NCBI GenBank assembly: GCA_031267575.1
Contig: JAIRYN010000052.1
Location: 1-64,000, forward strand
DNA from: Synergistaceae bacterium
GTDB taxonomy: Bacteria > Synergistota > Synergistia > Synergistales > Aminobacteriaceae
DNA: 64,000 nt
Direction: 5' to 3'
Positions within the stretch are counted from its first letter, which is position 1, and each line of letters starts with the position of its first letter. The translations under genes and the position numbers were made by a program. This document shows positions 43,080 through 52,445 of this stretch, in pieces. Under the pieces are notes generated by a model. The model was given only the letters and a program-made list of their open reading frames with translations. It searched no databases and was not told the DNA's origin.

Positions 43080-43676
43080 CTAGCGTCCTTCGAGGCGAGA
43101 CACCGCGGCAACCACCGGCGGTATAGCGCATTCCAAAACACGGAACCGCGGGAGTTCTTTCGGTCCGGTCTCGACGACGAGCAAGTCACCACAGTCGAGT
43201 CTCACCTCGAAGGATTCTCCGGTTTCACTCTTCAGCTCGACTCTTGTGTTTTCATCTTGCGCGTAAACGCAAGTGAACCCATCAGCGGCACAGGAAAAGA
43301 GTAGAGGAGAATCCGCGAAAAATATCTCTCCCTTCCAATTCGGCCTGTGAATCAAATTGAAATCCACACACCTGCCATAGGACCGCGTTGTCCATTTCCC
43401 CTCGAAGGTATCAATCCGCGAAGGAGCCAGCAGAACCTCCCCATGCCCCTCGTGAATCAGGCGTATTTCTCCCGTCAGGGGTGTGATGTGCCTGATATAT
43501 CCCGCGAAAGAAGAAAAAACGGACTCCTCAACCTCCACTGTCGCTGAAGATACCCGCAACTCGAAGTTTCTCTTTGCTAAATCAGTGTCGCCAGGAAATA
43601 TGAACAACTCTACCGTGGAACCGCCTGACCAAGCGGCAATCCGCAAAGAGAGTCTCTTTTTGACGTCGTATCTCAT
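43080..43676 (-). CDS. HutD/Ves-family cupin-like protein
   Basis: A 198-residue protein matching the HutD/Ves family. AAWSGGSTVELFIFPGDTD and NFELRVSSATVEVEES are the family N-terminal block (W-GG-T-E ... F-x-R-S-A-V), followed by FSSFAGYIRHITPLTGEIRL. The family forms a double cupin-like barrel and is often linked with histidine utilisation, where it may limit or modulate the pathway; its biochemical role is unsettled. Position next to ftcD supports this link. The start ATG has no obvious Shine-Dalgarno sequence. It is convergent with ftcD, 32 bases apart. Confidence 0.8.
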   Translation of the reverse strand: MRYDVKKRLSLRIAAWSGGSTVELFIFPGDTDLAKRNFELRVSSATVEVEESVFSSFAGYIRHITPLTGEIRLIHEGHGEVLLAPSRIDTFEGKWTTRSYGRCVDFNLIHRPNWKGEIFFADSPLLFSCAADGFTCVYAQDENTRVELKSETGESFEVRLDCGDLLVVETGPKELPRFRVLECAIPPVVAAVSRLEGR

Positions 43677-43939
43677 GTTCGTATCGAATGTGGGCTTCTC
43701 GAATATGGGCTTCGTGGATTCCCACAGTCTCCGCGTCCAATACTGCTTTTTTTCATGTTTTTCATATTTTTTATATTTTTCATATAGTCTCTCTCTTTTC
43801 GCGGAGGATTTTTATGAAATTTTATCGTTATATTGTGCTATATGGCATAGAAAATCAAGTATAGAAAATCAAGTATCGAATCCATGGCGGATGTTCCTTA
43901 TATCTCCGTCCTAATATCTTCACCCTAAAGGATGGGGTT
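43677..43939. other. AT-rich intergenic stretch with short repeats
   Basis: Repeated TTTTTCAT/TTTTTTATA segments at 43745-43790 and a duplicated GAAAATCAAGTAT at 43849-43876. I see no gene or convincing terminator. Confidence 0.6.
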
Positions 43940-45325
43940 TTACGAAACATGGGATAAGGATTGGGATTCGAGTTTTTTGACGGCTCGCATCTCATTGAAG
44001 ATCAAAAGCACTGATACGACGATGGCAGCCAGGTCTGCTATGGGACCGGCATACATAACGCCGTCTATTCCCCATCGCATGGGGAATAGGATGATCATGG
44101 GCAGTAAAAACAGAATTTGTCTTGTCAGAGAAATGAAGAGCCCTTTTGTCGCCTTGCCGATTGATGTCAGGAAACTCGACGTGATCGGTTGTATTCCAAT
44201 GGCGAACGTCATGAAAAGGTAGATTCTGAAGTACCGCTCGACAAAACGGTAATACTCCTCTGTTCCTTTGCCGAAGAGGCTGATGATTTCCCGCGGAAAA
44301 AACTGAAAAACGACGAAGGCGGTCAGAGATAAGAATAAAGCGAGGTTGGCGATGAGGCGAAACGTCTGCCGCACCCGAGCGAAGTTTCCGGCACCGTAGT
44401 TGAAGCCGATAATCGGCTGCCCTCCTTGAGCCAGTCCGACAAGCACCGAGATAAAGATCATGTTGACCTTCGTGATCACCCCGGCCGCGGCCAAGGGGGC
44501 GTTGCTACCGTAAACGGACAGGGCGCCGTAGTGGGTCAAGGTGTTGTTTAAGGCGATTTGCACGATCATCATCGACAACTGATTGAAGCTGATGGCGGCG
44601 CCCAGGGCGGCGATTGAGCGCAAAACAGACAGACGAGGACGAAAGTCGGCTCGCGTTAGGCACACGCTTTTGTAACGCAGAAAATACCGCGCCACTAAGA
44701 GCCAGCCCATGAATTGAGATATGGAGGTGGCCCACGCGGCTCCGGCGATGCCCATGTCGAAGGTAAAAATAAAGAGGGGATCGAGAATTGTGTTGAGCAG
44801 CGCCCCGGTCAAGTTGCAGACCATGGAATACCGGGGACTGCCGTCCGCCCGTATCAAATGACTCCCGCAGGTGGTCATCACCATAAACGGGATTCCCCAC
44901 GATGTGATGCCCGTGTAGGATATGGCATAGGGCAAAACGTCTTTCGTTGCTCCGAGCTTGAGAAGCAAGGGGACGAGAGTCAGGCGTACCGCCAGACACA
45001 GCGCCGTCCCTGTGAGCACAGCGAAAACAGCTGCGTTTGCCGCGAAGCGTGCCGCCTTGTCTCGGTTGCCCCTGCCGAGTTCGAGGTTGAAGTTCGAGGC
45101 GCCGCCTATACCCAAAAGCGCGGATACGGAGATACAAATCGTGACGATGGGGAAGGCTACATTTGTGGCCGCGTTGCCAAGCATCCCCACCTTCCATCCG
45201 ATAAAAATCTGATCGACGATGTTGTAAAGCGCCCCTACCAACATAGCGATGATGCTGGGGGTCGCGAACCTCAACAGCAGCTTTTTTATGTCTTCGGTTG
45301 CCAAAGGGTGCATGGTATTTGTCAT
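43940..45325 (-). CDS. MATE-family efflux transporter
   Basis: About 461 residues with 12 helices. RFATPSIIAMLVGALYNIVDQIFIGW is the first helix of the DinF/MepA type, and IGGASNFNLELGRGNRDKAARFA and GQPIIGFNYGAGNF are conserved loops. ATG 45325 is chosen, four bases after the TGA of the upstream gene, because the longer frame would overlap that gene by more than 130 bases; no start here has a strong ribosome site, so coupling is likely. It is transcribed after the pilus cluster. Substrate unknown. Confidence 0.85.
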   Translation of the reverse strand: MTNTMHPLATEDIKKLLLRFATPSIIAMLVGALYNIVDQIFIGWKVGMLGNAATNVAFPIVTICISVSALLGIGGASNFNLELGRGNRDKAARFAANAAVFAVLTGTALCLAVRLTLVPLLLKLGATKDVLPYAISYTGITSWGIPFMVMTTCGSHLIRADGSPRYSMVCNLTGALLNTILDPLFIFTFDMGIAGAAWATSISQFMGWLLVARYFLRYKSVCLTRADFRPRLSVLRSIAALGAAISFNQLSMMIVQIALNNTLTHYGALSVYGSNAPLAAAGVITKVNMIFISVLVGLAQGGQPIIGFNYGAGNFARVRQTFRLIANLALFLSLTAFVVFQFFPREIISLFGKGTEEYYRFVERYFRIYLFMTFAIGIQPITSSFLTSIGKATKGLFISLTRQILFLLPMIILFPMRWGIDGVMYAGPIADLAAIVVSVLLIFNEMRAVKKLESQSLSHVS

Positions 45326-45329
45326 CGCG

Positions 45330-45677
45330 TCAGTCCACTGTATTGGAAACCCCCACATCACGATTCCCCGTTCTCCGAGGAAACACCACAATCTTTGGAA
45401 GATCGTCGAGGAAGGACATATCCTTCGGTACATGAACGCGAAGCTCGCCAGTTTCGACCACATCGTAGTTTTCTGGCCCCTCTGGTATTCCGTTTCTCAC
45501 CATTGCGAAGGCGTTGCCTTGTCCACACGAGTAAAAAACGTTGGCAATCCATACGTCTTTCGCTTCGTTACCCCTGTCTAGCAACATCTTCGTCGCCTCC
45601 GGCGATATGTCCACACTGACAATCGTGGCATAAACGGCAATGATCCCTAAAACGTTTTTCAAGAACCTGGCCGGCAT
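45330..45677 (-). CDS. Small protein resembling HesB-like CC/Se-motif family
   Basis: A 115-residue protein. VDISPEATKMLLDRG, a central YSCGQGNAFAM, NGIPEGPENYDVVETGELRVHVPKDM and a closing beta segment KIVVFPRR follow the layout of small HesB-like proteins with a Cys-Cys or Sec-Cys motif, here reduced to a single Cys. The first 20 residues are hydrophobic. ATG 45677 has GGAGG eight bases upstream and overlaps the end of the preceding gene by 19 bases. The family assignment is from memory and tentative. It sits between the pilus genes and a MATE exporter. Confidence 0.5.
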   Translation of the reverse strand: MPARFLKNVLGIIAVYATIVSVDISPEATKMLLDRGNEAKDVWIANVFYSCGQGNAFAMVRNGIPEGPENYDVVETGELRVHVPKDMSFLDDLPKIVVFPRRTGNRDVGVSNTVD

Positions 45678-45991
45678 GAAATGACCTCCCCTGTGTCTTC
45701 GATAATTCCAACGGTAATGACGCGTTTGAGATAATTTTTCACGAAGGTTTCCTGATCGAGTTGCCGTCCTCTTTGGTCAAAAAACTGGCAACGGGAATGC
45801 AATGGCCCCGCCGCGTCCTCTTCACCGATCCGTAAAGTGATCTCGTTGGGGGTGAGGGTTGTGTCGATTGACTCAAAGACGCCCGTCGCCTCCAAGATCA
45901 CGATTTCCATTTTTGCCTGGGTCACTGAGGGAAAAAGAAGAAACGCGGCCAAGAGAAGGGCGTATATCATTACGGCGGCTAATTTTTTCAT
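45659..45991 (-). CDS. Small secreted protein of unknown function after pilY1
   Basis: A 110-residue product. It starts MKKLAAVMIYALLLAAFLLF followed by PSVTQAK, a clear signal peptide. The mature part, about 85 residues, contains MEIVILEATGVFESIDTT, one Cys in SRCQFFDQRGRQ and one near the end, so a disulphide is possible. ATG 45991 has GGAG eight bases upstream; the stop codon of pilY1 (45991-45993) overlaps this start codon (45989-45991) by one base, showing coupling. The FFDQRGRQ piece recalls FFDRRGRP in the unrelated-looking protein at 60114-60539. No family recognised. Confidence 0.75.
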   Translation of the reverse strand: MKKLAAVMIYALLLAAFLLFPSVTQAKMEIVILEATGVFESIDTTLTPNEITLRIGEEDAAGPLHSRCQFFDQRGRQLDQETFVKNYLKRVITVGIIEDTGEVISCRPGS

Positions 45992-48900
45992 CAATACGTC
46001 TCCTTCCAATATTGAATATAGGGAATATCTGGAGAGACTGTCAGCGTGATAACATCCGGCTGATTGAGAGATGGCATCTGCATGAGGTTCGGCGCTAACT
46101 GTTTGCCTTTCAGTAGGGCAGGAAGGTTTTCGAGAGCCCCCGCTTTTAATGGCTTTACTCCAAGATAAAGTTTTCCATTATAAGATGACATGCCGGCAAC
46201 TTTGATGTCTTTGAGTACCAACGCCTGAAGGTGCCCCGGCCACATCCCGCTTCCCGTAAAAGGTTCGAACGCGTACAGCTTCCCATCCCCAAGCTCAGGA
46301 CATAGAGTCAGATCAGCCTGGTCCTTGGGAATAGGTTTGGGCACGAACGTGGACACATAAAGCACGCCGTAATAAAGATAAGGCGCGGTCGTGACGTATT
46401 CGGCCTTCGTTTCCAGCGTAGGAGGACGCAGTTTTAGCGCCCAGCCTTTATAGTCAGGATCCAGCGGGTTTGCTCCGACAAAAACATTCGGCTCGACCCC
46501 ATAGTTCGTTCCTCCAATGGGAGGGTTGTCCTGCATATAAGGCAATGAATAAAAGTCGGCGGTCGTTACGTTGCCGGAAGCGCGTGTTAAATCATGACCC
46601 CAGATATATTGCTCCGGGTTTTCCAACTTTCTTGCTTCGCTGAAATCTGGCACCATCAGGTCGGATGTGCCGCCAAAAATCATCTCATCTTCGATCTCTC
46701 CCCTGCCCTTGGCGTACACGAGGGCTTTGGGGATGGCGATGGGTTTGTTTCCCGACGCTCCAGAACTGAGCAACTGAAAAATGCTTTCGAGCTTCCAATC
46801 CTGCACGGGGAGACTCGTATCGCAATAAAGCACATTGCCCTGACTATCCGCCGTGTAAAAACTTTTCGTCGTCTGATCGTCAGACACGACATAAATAATC
46901 GGTGAGATCATCATTCCCAAGTCGCGCTGACCGACGGTCGGATCCACAAAATCGCCGGTATACTCCCCTATAGGCTTGATGATCGTGCCCGAAAGGGGAT
47001 CGAAAGCGTAAAGCACTTTTCCATGATCGTCCATCCCCAATCGATATCCCAATCCTCCAGGCAGTAGGCCCACGTCTCCTCGCCTACCCGCGTCTTTTTG
47101 GTCTACGGAGACGATGACGGGATTCACGATGGTAAGCCCCAAGTTGCTGTAATCCCATTTCACGTTGGGCAGCAACATTGTCGCCAGGTTTCCCCAACGC
47201 CTGACTCCGTTGATCAAGAGATCCGCCTCTTCCCCATCTCCGTAACGGGCGTTGTCTATGGCCCACAAAAACTTGGGGGAGTCTGAGGGTGTCGTGACGT
47301 CCATAGCGTAAAAGCCGTTGCCTCCCCATCCCATATTGCCGATGAGAACCGTTCTATAGCTCTCCGAATCGTCGCGCACGTCCCGCGCGCTCATCCCGCC
47401 GTCCAGCAAAACACCCGCTATGGAGTTATTGTGCGTTATCCCATCTCCCTCGATCCACTGCCCGGTAAGAGTCTCGAACTTGAGAGATTTCAAGCGACTC
47501 TGAAAAATGTTGGGAGGGATGAATGCCCATTCTTCTTTGCCGGTTTCGTCGTTGACCGAATGAAGGACTCCGCGGTTGGTCTGGAGGTAGACCCGGGATG
47601 GTCTGAAAGGAAGATTCGTATAGGGGGCGGTGTCGCCTACCATCATGAACCCCGAATGCTCCATATCCCCCAAAACGCTATTAGATGACATTTGATCCAA
47701 TTTTTTGTAAGAATGGAGCCATTTTGTGAATCGAGAGACGTCGGACGCGGGAATGCCCGCTTTCGTGGCTACATCGATGTTTTCGATAAGATCCACAGCC
47801 GTTAGATTATCATTAGTTTCGTTGGTCGTAAAAACACGCCGGGCATCCGCTCCGGACAATAGCTTCTCGTTGAGTTCCCATACCTCCTCTAGGTGGTCGT
47901 CATCGACCAGTCTATACTTAGAGAACCAAGCGTCCCACTGATCGTAGGCATTGACCTTGTAAGACGGTGAGTAAACGGCGTTACCGGTCCCCTGGGGAAA
48001 GATCACCGGAGCGCTGGACGCAAATCTATCGGCATTGATACGCATCAACACCGATTTCAAATTTGAGATCAAGCTGGTGACGTCGTTGGCGAAATAAGGC
48101 GTGGAAGCGAGATTGGGGGATCCGTCGGGATAGGGGTTACCGTAGTTTGCCATCGATGTCAGGTCGGTCCGCAGGTTCACGGAAACTTCGTCATTAGCCT
48201 CTGGGTCCACAAAGCCTACCACCAGGGTGCGCACTCCGCTGTCCATGGTGAAATTCGCGGATTCCCATTTTCCCGTCGTTTTGTTCCACTTGCGGCCTCT
48301 CATAGTTTTCGTGTTGTCGTAAAGTTTTTTGACGGCTTCATGGGCCTTAAGAGTGTCGGGATCGCTGTCGTTACCTGCCGTGAAGACGACCAGCCAGTTG
48401 CTCTGGCACGAACCGATGACGGGAAAATAACCTCGGGTATCGCCGGTTCCTCCGTCCACAAACGGCAGGTTGTCCGCGCGCGGGGAAAAGAAATCGACCA
48501 CGCTTCCGACTCCTAGCCCTGCCCGCAGGGTTTGCCCACTGGTTTTGTCGTCGATCCGATAATCCTGAAACTGGAGATAAGCCTGTGTGCCATTGTAATA
48601 CTGTTTTTTCAATCCAGTTCCCTTTTCAAAATAAATGGCATCGTAACTATAGCCATTTGCGCCGGCGTGTTGTATGGTATTGCCGTTCAGATGATAGTCT
48701 CGCCCGTAGATGGAGGTGGAAAGAGGCGTTTTACCGTCGGCGATGAGCTCTGGCTCCAGAAAGTTCGTTTCATCCCCTCCATGTATACCGTTGATGTAGC
48801 GCCGGAACTCCGCCAAGTTGGGCGTCGAGTGAAAACCGCTCTCGTCGGACCTGTAGAGATAGTCGAAAGGCAGTCTCAAAACGGATCTGTTCGCCGCGAT

Positions 48901-49857
48901 CCACTCATTGGACGTCTTGGACATGCCATAATATTCCCTGTCTACCCCGGCCATGGCACGAGAACTGTCTGTGTAACCAGTACTGCCTGAAAGCCCCGTT
49001 GACCAGTCTGGACCGGTTCCGTAGTCGAAGGAAATGTTATTCGCTCGTTTTACGGGATTTGCGTTGGGGTCTCCGCTCACCACGTTATCGTAAAGCCCAG
49101 CTCCAAAAGGAAAAGATTTGTAAAAATCAGCCAAATAACCTGTATAGGGATAATTAAATTCCTGATAGCTATTGGCCATGGCAAGTTTCATGCGGGATAG
49201 TAAAGCCCTGTTTTCATCGCTCAACAAACGCCACAACACCAGTTTCATTTGGTACATACGGCTATCGTTAGGCACCAGGTACTTATCCGCCAAGAGTTTC
49301 GGCACGGGCTCTCCCCCATACACTCTTCCCGGCAAATAGTTGGTCACGGCGGAGGTCGGCCCAGGAATGTTACCTATTCCGTTCCAGTTGGCAGCGTCTG
49401 GATCTTTAAAGGTCAAATAATAGGGTTTGTTGGGGTAAGGAGAGTAATAGCAAAAGGGATTTCCGATAATGTTATTGGTAATATCAAGATCCCTGCCGAA
49501 GACGTAATAATTCACACTTGTCATTTCTGATATAACATTCCCGTCGGTGTTTGTGATAACGAGAGGCCGCATTCCAGTGCCATAGGTGTTCTGCTCCAGA
49601 AGCTTGGCCCGTTCGTGAGGGTCCCAGATGACGTCGACCATGGGCAAACGTCCCTTGGGCGTCATGGTCATGGGAGAGCCCGTGTCCAGTAAGAACAGGA
49701 CGTTGGGGTCGATACCCACCGCGTAACTGTCGTCCATGGGGTAGTCCGTGGTTTTCATAAAAAAGCGCGGCAAGGGGGGGGCCGCGGCTTCCACAGCCGC
49801 GTTCACCGCGCAAAAAGTCAATACGATAAACATAAAAATCACTATACGCTTGTTCAT
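45991..49857 (-). CDS. PilY1-like type IV pilus-associated protein
   Basis: A 1288-residue secreted protein. The signal peptide is MNKRIVIFMFIVLTFCAVNA. Residues about 50-650 form a von Willebrand-A-like region, including NVLFLLDTGSPMTM and later LVVFTAGNDSD and VRTLVVGFVDPEAND. From about 770 a PilC/PilY1 beta-propeller follows: RVYLQTNRGVLHSVNDETGKEEWAF, VLIGNMGWGGNGFYAMDVT and the repeated blade phrases KSFYTADSQGNVLYCD. The metal site is altered: LLDTGSPM instead of the usual LLDxSGSM. It would sit at the pilus tip as adhesin or mechanosensor. It follows three prepilin-like genes. Confidence 0.85.
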   Translation of the reverse strand: MNKRIVIFMFIVLTFCAVNAAVEAAAPPLPRFFMKTTDYPMDDSYAVGIDPNVLFLLDTGSPMTMTPKGRLPMVDVIWDPHERAKLLEQNTYGTGMRPLVITNTDGNVISEMTSVNYYVFGRDLDITNNIIGNPFCYYSPYPNKPYYLTFKDPDAANWNGIGNIPGPTSAVTNYLPGRVYGGEPVPKLLADKYLVPNDSRMYQMKLVLWRLLSDENRALLSRMKLAMANSYQEFNYPYTGYLADFYKSFPFGAGLYDNVVSGDPNANPVKRANNISFDYGTGPDWSTGLSGSTGYTDSSRAMAGVDREYYGMSKTSNEWIAANRSVLRLPFDYLYRSDESGFHSTPNLAEFRRYINGIHGGDETNFLEPELIADGKTPLSTSIYGRDYHLNGNTIQHAGANGYSYDAIYFEKGTGLKKQYYNGTQAYLQFQDYRIDDKTSGQTLRAGLGVGSVVDFFSPRADNLPFVDGGTGDTRGYFPVIGSCQSNWLVVFTAGNDSDPDTLKAHEAVKKLYDNTKTMRGRKWNKTTGKWESANFTMDSGVRTLVVGFVDPEANDEVSVNLRTDLTSMANYGNPYPDGSPNLASTPYFANDVTSLISNLKSVLMRINADRFASSAPVIFPQGTGNAVYSPSYKVNAYDQWDAWFSKYRLVDDDHLEEVWELNEKLLSGADARRVFTTNETNDNLTAVDLIENIDVATKAGIPASDVSRFTKWLHSYKKLDQMSSNSVLGDMEHSGFMMVGDTAPYTNLPFRPSRVYLQTNRGVLHSVNDETGKEEWAFIPPNIFQSRLKSLKFETLTGQWIEGDGITHNNSIAGVLLDGGMSARDVRDDSESYRTVLIGNMGWGGNGFYAMDVTTPSDSPKFLWAIDNARYGDGEEADLLINGVRRWGNLATMLLPNVKWDYSNLGLTIVNPVIVSVDQKDAGRRGDVGLLPGGLGYRLGMDDHGKVLYAFDPLSGTIIKPIGEYTGDFVDPTVGQRDLGMMISPIIYVVSDDQTTKSFYTADSQGNVLYCDTSLPVQDWKLESIFQLLSSGASGNKPIAIPKALVYAKGRGEIEDEMIFGGTSDLMVPDFSEARKLENPEQYIWGHDLTRASGNVTTADFYSLPYMQDNPPIGGTNYGVEPNVFVGANPLDPDYKGWALKLRPPTLETKAEYVTTAPYLYYGVLYVSTFVPKPIPKDQADLTLCPELGDGKLYAFEPFTGSGMWPGHLQALVLKDIKVAGMSSYNGKLYLGVKPLKAGALENLPALLKGKQLAPNLMQMPSLNQPDVITLTVSPDIPYIQYWKETY

Positions 49858-49934
49858 CCTTGGCCTCCAAATACGAATAAAAATTTAAAATCGTGCAAAC
49901 AATTTATTATATCTAACTCCTGTTTTTTTATTTT

Positions 49935-50720
49935 TCAACTGTCGGGGCTGGAAATTTGAAAAAAAGCTTCCTCCACAAGATGTTTTCTCCTTCTTCCCCC
50001 TCCGTCCACGTCGAAGAGTTCTACCTTTACCAAATACGATCCCAATTGTTTCAAACTCAATCTTCGAGTGATCTCGCTATCTTGGCCCTCAAAAGTATTC
50101 CCCGATCCTCCAGCCCCGGCGAAAAAATAAGCGTCTCCGCTGACTTCTTTGGACCCGTCGTTGCCCTGATTAACCATCGGTATATCGGCATCTAGGCTGG
50201 ATTTTCTGAAAACCAGCATGGGAGCCGGTATCTCAGCGAGTATCGCGGGTGGAATAGAGCTATCTAGTTTCTTCGCCGAGTAGGCCACGTCGTAGACACG
50301 CAAGGTCACAGCCTGGCGCTTTTCAGGAAGCGTCACGTCCAGACTCAGGCTTCCTGACGCGTCTCCGGGGATCCCGGTAATTTGCAGATCCTGGGGTGTA
50401 TGAATTTTTATGGCGTCGTTATCGATATTTGGCACATGAAGCGCTTCGTTTGTGTGGGCATTGTAGTCCGAGATCTTTCCCTTCGCCTCTTCCACGTAGT
50501 CGGTCACCCTTGTGTGCTCCATGTAGACTTCTTGTTGCCGCTCGGTATTCCTGCGAAACTGGACCGTCGCGTGGAAGGCAAACGCGATCAGCGTGCTTCC
50601 CACCAGAACGATGACCAACGCCAGGGGAAGAGCCATTCCACGCCGTCTTTTTCCTTTTAAAAAAGGTAAATAGGGTAAATAAAGTAAATAAAAGATTCTC
50701 CTGTTCACGTTCACGTTCAA
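49935..50720 (-). CDS. PilX-like pilus assembly protein
   Basis: About 261 residues with a single N-terminal membrane helix GMALPLALVIVLVGSTLIAF preceded by KGKRRR, as in PilX N-terminal domains (RGxALxxxLxxLxxLT). The rest is extracytoplasmic. TTG 50720 is proposed since GGAGG lies eight bases before it and it overlaps the upstream stop as TTGA. The alternative ATG 50735 lacks such a site. Three short GTGAAC/NVNV repeats occur at the start. It belongs to the minor-pilin set preceding pilY1 (77 bases). Confidence 0.75.
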   Translation of the reverse strand: MNVNVNRRIFYLLYLPYLPFLKGKRRRGMALPLALVIVLVGSTLIAFAFHATVQFRRNTERQQEVYMEHTRVTDYVEEAKGKISDYNAHTNEALHVPNIDNDAIKIHTPQDLQITGIPGDASGSLSLDVTLPEKRQAVTLRVYDVAYSAKKLDSSIPPAILAEIPAPMLVFRKSSLDADIPMVNQGNDGSKEVSGDAYFFAGAGGSGNTFEGQDSEITRRLSLKQLGSYLVKVELFDVDGGGRRRKHLVEEAFFQISSPDS

Positions 50721-51838
50721 TTTCGTATCCTCCATGTTATGCTTTGCGCCTCGACACGGCGCCTTGACGCTTCCGGCGGCAGCGGAGACGCGAAAGGCGG
50801 CCACGCCGCCGCGCCCCCTACATCCGCTGGGACGACTTCTTCCCCCATGATGGCCAAGTACATGGTCAAAAGCCGGTTTTCTTGGTCAAAGCGGAAAAAC
50901 ATCCCCGCCACGTTATGGGTCAAGATATTGACTGTATTGGCTGTCTCCGCGGAACTCATATAATTCGCGCCGAAAATCTCCTGCACCAGCTCGCGGCGTT
51001 CATTGACGTAAAGACGGCAAGCCTGCACCGTGTAGAGTTCTTCATACCCTCCTAAAATTCCCTGCAAGGAGCTCGTGCAGTAGGGCGCCAATTGTAGATC
51101 GATCGTGTTATCCACCACATTGATGTCCCTGACCAACATGGGAATCCGAAGTGTGGGAAATGTAACCCACGAACGCATGTCTTTTGTGCCTTCATCTGAC
51201 ATTGCCGCCACCAACCCCATGCTTCGCCCATCATTGAGCGTAAAATTCTGCGCCTTGGCGGCGCTGTTCGGGAAGGCGAATCGGAACCTCTTTACCTCGC
51301 CTTTTTCGAAATCGATGTTTCCGTCTTCAGGAGGCAGCACTTTCAGGGGAAAGCGAACACCTCCTTCCTGTCCGACAATGAGCTCCGCCCAAGCGTAATA
51401 GACTTGGGGACCCACGTAAATGAGTGAACCCGGGGACACGGGATCAGTGACCATCTTGCCGAAATTCCTCAATTCCGAGACGGGGTCGAAGGACGCCACG
51501 GTAACGGGTCCACCCCAAGACGCGCCCGACGTGCCCATATGCCCCATCACGGGATGATGTTGAGGCAACGAGCTCCTGAACGAGTCCGCGAAAGTCCCTA
51601 TGCGGAGTCTGTTGTTCGGCATACCCAAGGAGACGTTGGTTATTTCCTTTCCAATTTTTTGGAAAACATATTCTATTTCTCCTCGGGCGGTGACGCGGTC
51701 TTGGTTTTGAAAATACCCCCCAAACAAAACCCATAAAGTGGTGAGTACCACCGCTCCTAAAATCCCCATAATGACCAACGATATCAATATTTCGACAAAT
51801 GTAAAGGCCCGTGAACGTCGCAACTTTCTACCCTCCAA
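50717..51838 (-). CDS. PilW-like type IV prepilin
   Basis: A 373-residue protein with the prepilin signature near its N-terminus: a short basic leader RKLRRSRA, then FTFVEILISLVIMGILGAVV, with Glu at position 5 of the mature N-terminus. PilD-type peptidase would cleave before FTFVE (replacing Gly by Ala in the last leader position is unusual but tolerated in some). The large C-terminal globular part resembles PilW-like minor pilins. It lies 40 bases after the PilV-like gene and overlaps the PilX-like gene. Confidence 0.82.
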   Translation of the reverse strand: MEGRKLRRSRAFTFVEILISLVIMGILGAVVLTTLWVLFGGYFQNQDRVTARGEIEYVFQKIGKEITNVSLGMPNNRLRIGTFADSFRSSLPQHHPVMGHMGTSGASWGGPVTVASFDPVSELRNFGKMVTDPVSPGSLIYVGPQVYYAWAELIVGQEGGVRFPLKVLPPEDGNIDFEKGEVKRFRFAFPNSAAKAQNFTLNDGRSMGLVAAMSDEGTKDMRSWVTFPTLRIPMLVRDINVVDNTIDLQLAPYCTSSLQGILGGYEELYTVQACRLYVNERRELVQEIFGANYMSSAETANTVNILTHNVAGMFFRFDQENRLLTMYLAIMGEEVVPADVGGAAAWPPFASPLPPEASRRRVEAQSITWRIRN

Positions 51839-51878
51839 GCAACTTTCTATCCTTCAATAAGCAACAATAAGCAACTTT

Positions 51879-52391
51879 CTATCTTCCAACCCTATCGTCC
51901 GAAACCGTCTCGCTGGATTTTGCGTTAATTCTCCTTACGAGAACGAAGGGGGTTACTCTCTTTGATGCGGAGCTCCACCTCAGCGTCAGGCGAACGGTGC
52001 GCACTCCGCCAAGTTCGGTGACTTCTTCGGCCAGCACTCGGTAACCCTGAATCATAAACCCAGTGATGGGGTTTCCCGATATTTTGGAATCTAAAAAATG
52101 GGCAACGTAAGTGGCCGCCGTGTCCATGTTGAAAGCAAGAGGCGGCGTCGGTTCGGGGTTGACCGACTCGAACACTTCGAACCAACTGGAAGCCAAGATG
52201 CGCGCGTTGATCTCTTCTTTGGCGAAAACGCGCAGCTCCGTCACCCAGACGGCCGTCGCTAAAAGAGACCACAGCGTTATTCCCAGGACGATCATGAGAA
52301 TCACACATTCCACTATGCTAATGCCCTTCCGTTGCCTAAATCTCATTCTTTTTGTACTCTTCGTGCTTTTTGTACTCTTCGTATGAAGCAT
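51879..52391 (-). CDS. PilV-like type IV prepilin
   Basis: About 170 residues with the prepilin motif KGISIVECVILMIVLGITLW preceded by a basic leader, with Glu5 conserved and cleavage predicted after Gly. It is the first gene of the minor-pilin cluster. The leader region contains KSTKSTKSTKR, encoded by tandem AGTACAAAA/CGAAGAGTACAAAAAG repeats (52346-52385). The start is uncertain: ATG 52391 has GAGAGGG eleven bases away, TTG 52445 and ATG 52346 are alternatives; the last would exclude the repeat. Confidence 0.78.
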   Translation of the reverse strand: MLHTKSTKSTKSTKRMRFRQRKGISIVECVILMIVLGITLWSLLATAVWVTELRVFAKEEINARILASSWFEVFESVNPEPTPPLAFNMDTAATYVAHFLDSKISGNPITGFMIQGYRVLAEEVTELGGVRTVRLTLRWSSASKRVTPFVLVRRINAKSSETVSDDRVGR

Positions 52392-52445
52392 AAAAAGAAA
52401 ATCCCTCTCTTTCTTCTTCTCCCGCCACTTCTCCCGCCAGCTCAA

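Noticed and set aside
44714-45619. 301-codon plus-strand frame opposite the second MATE gene
   Set aside because: Antisense shadow; the minus-strand frame has clear MATE motifs and membrane helices.
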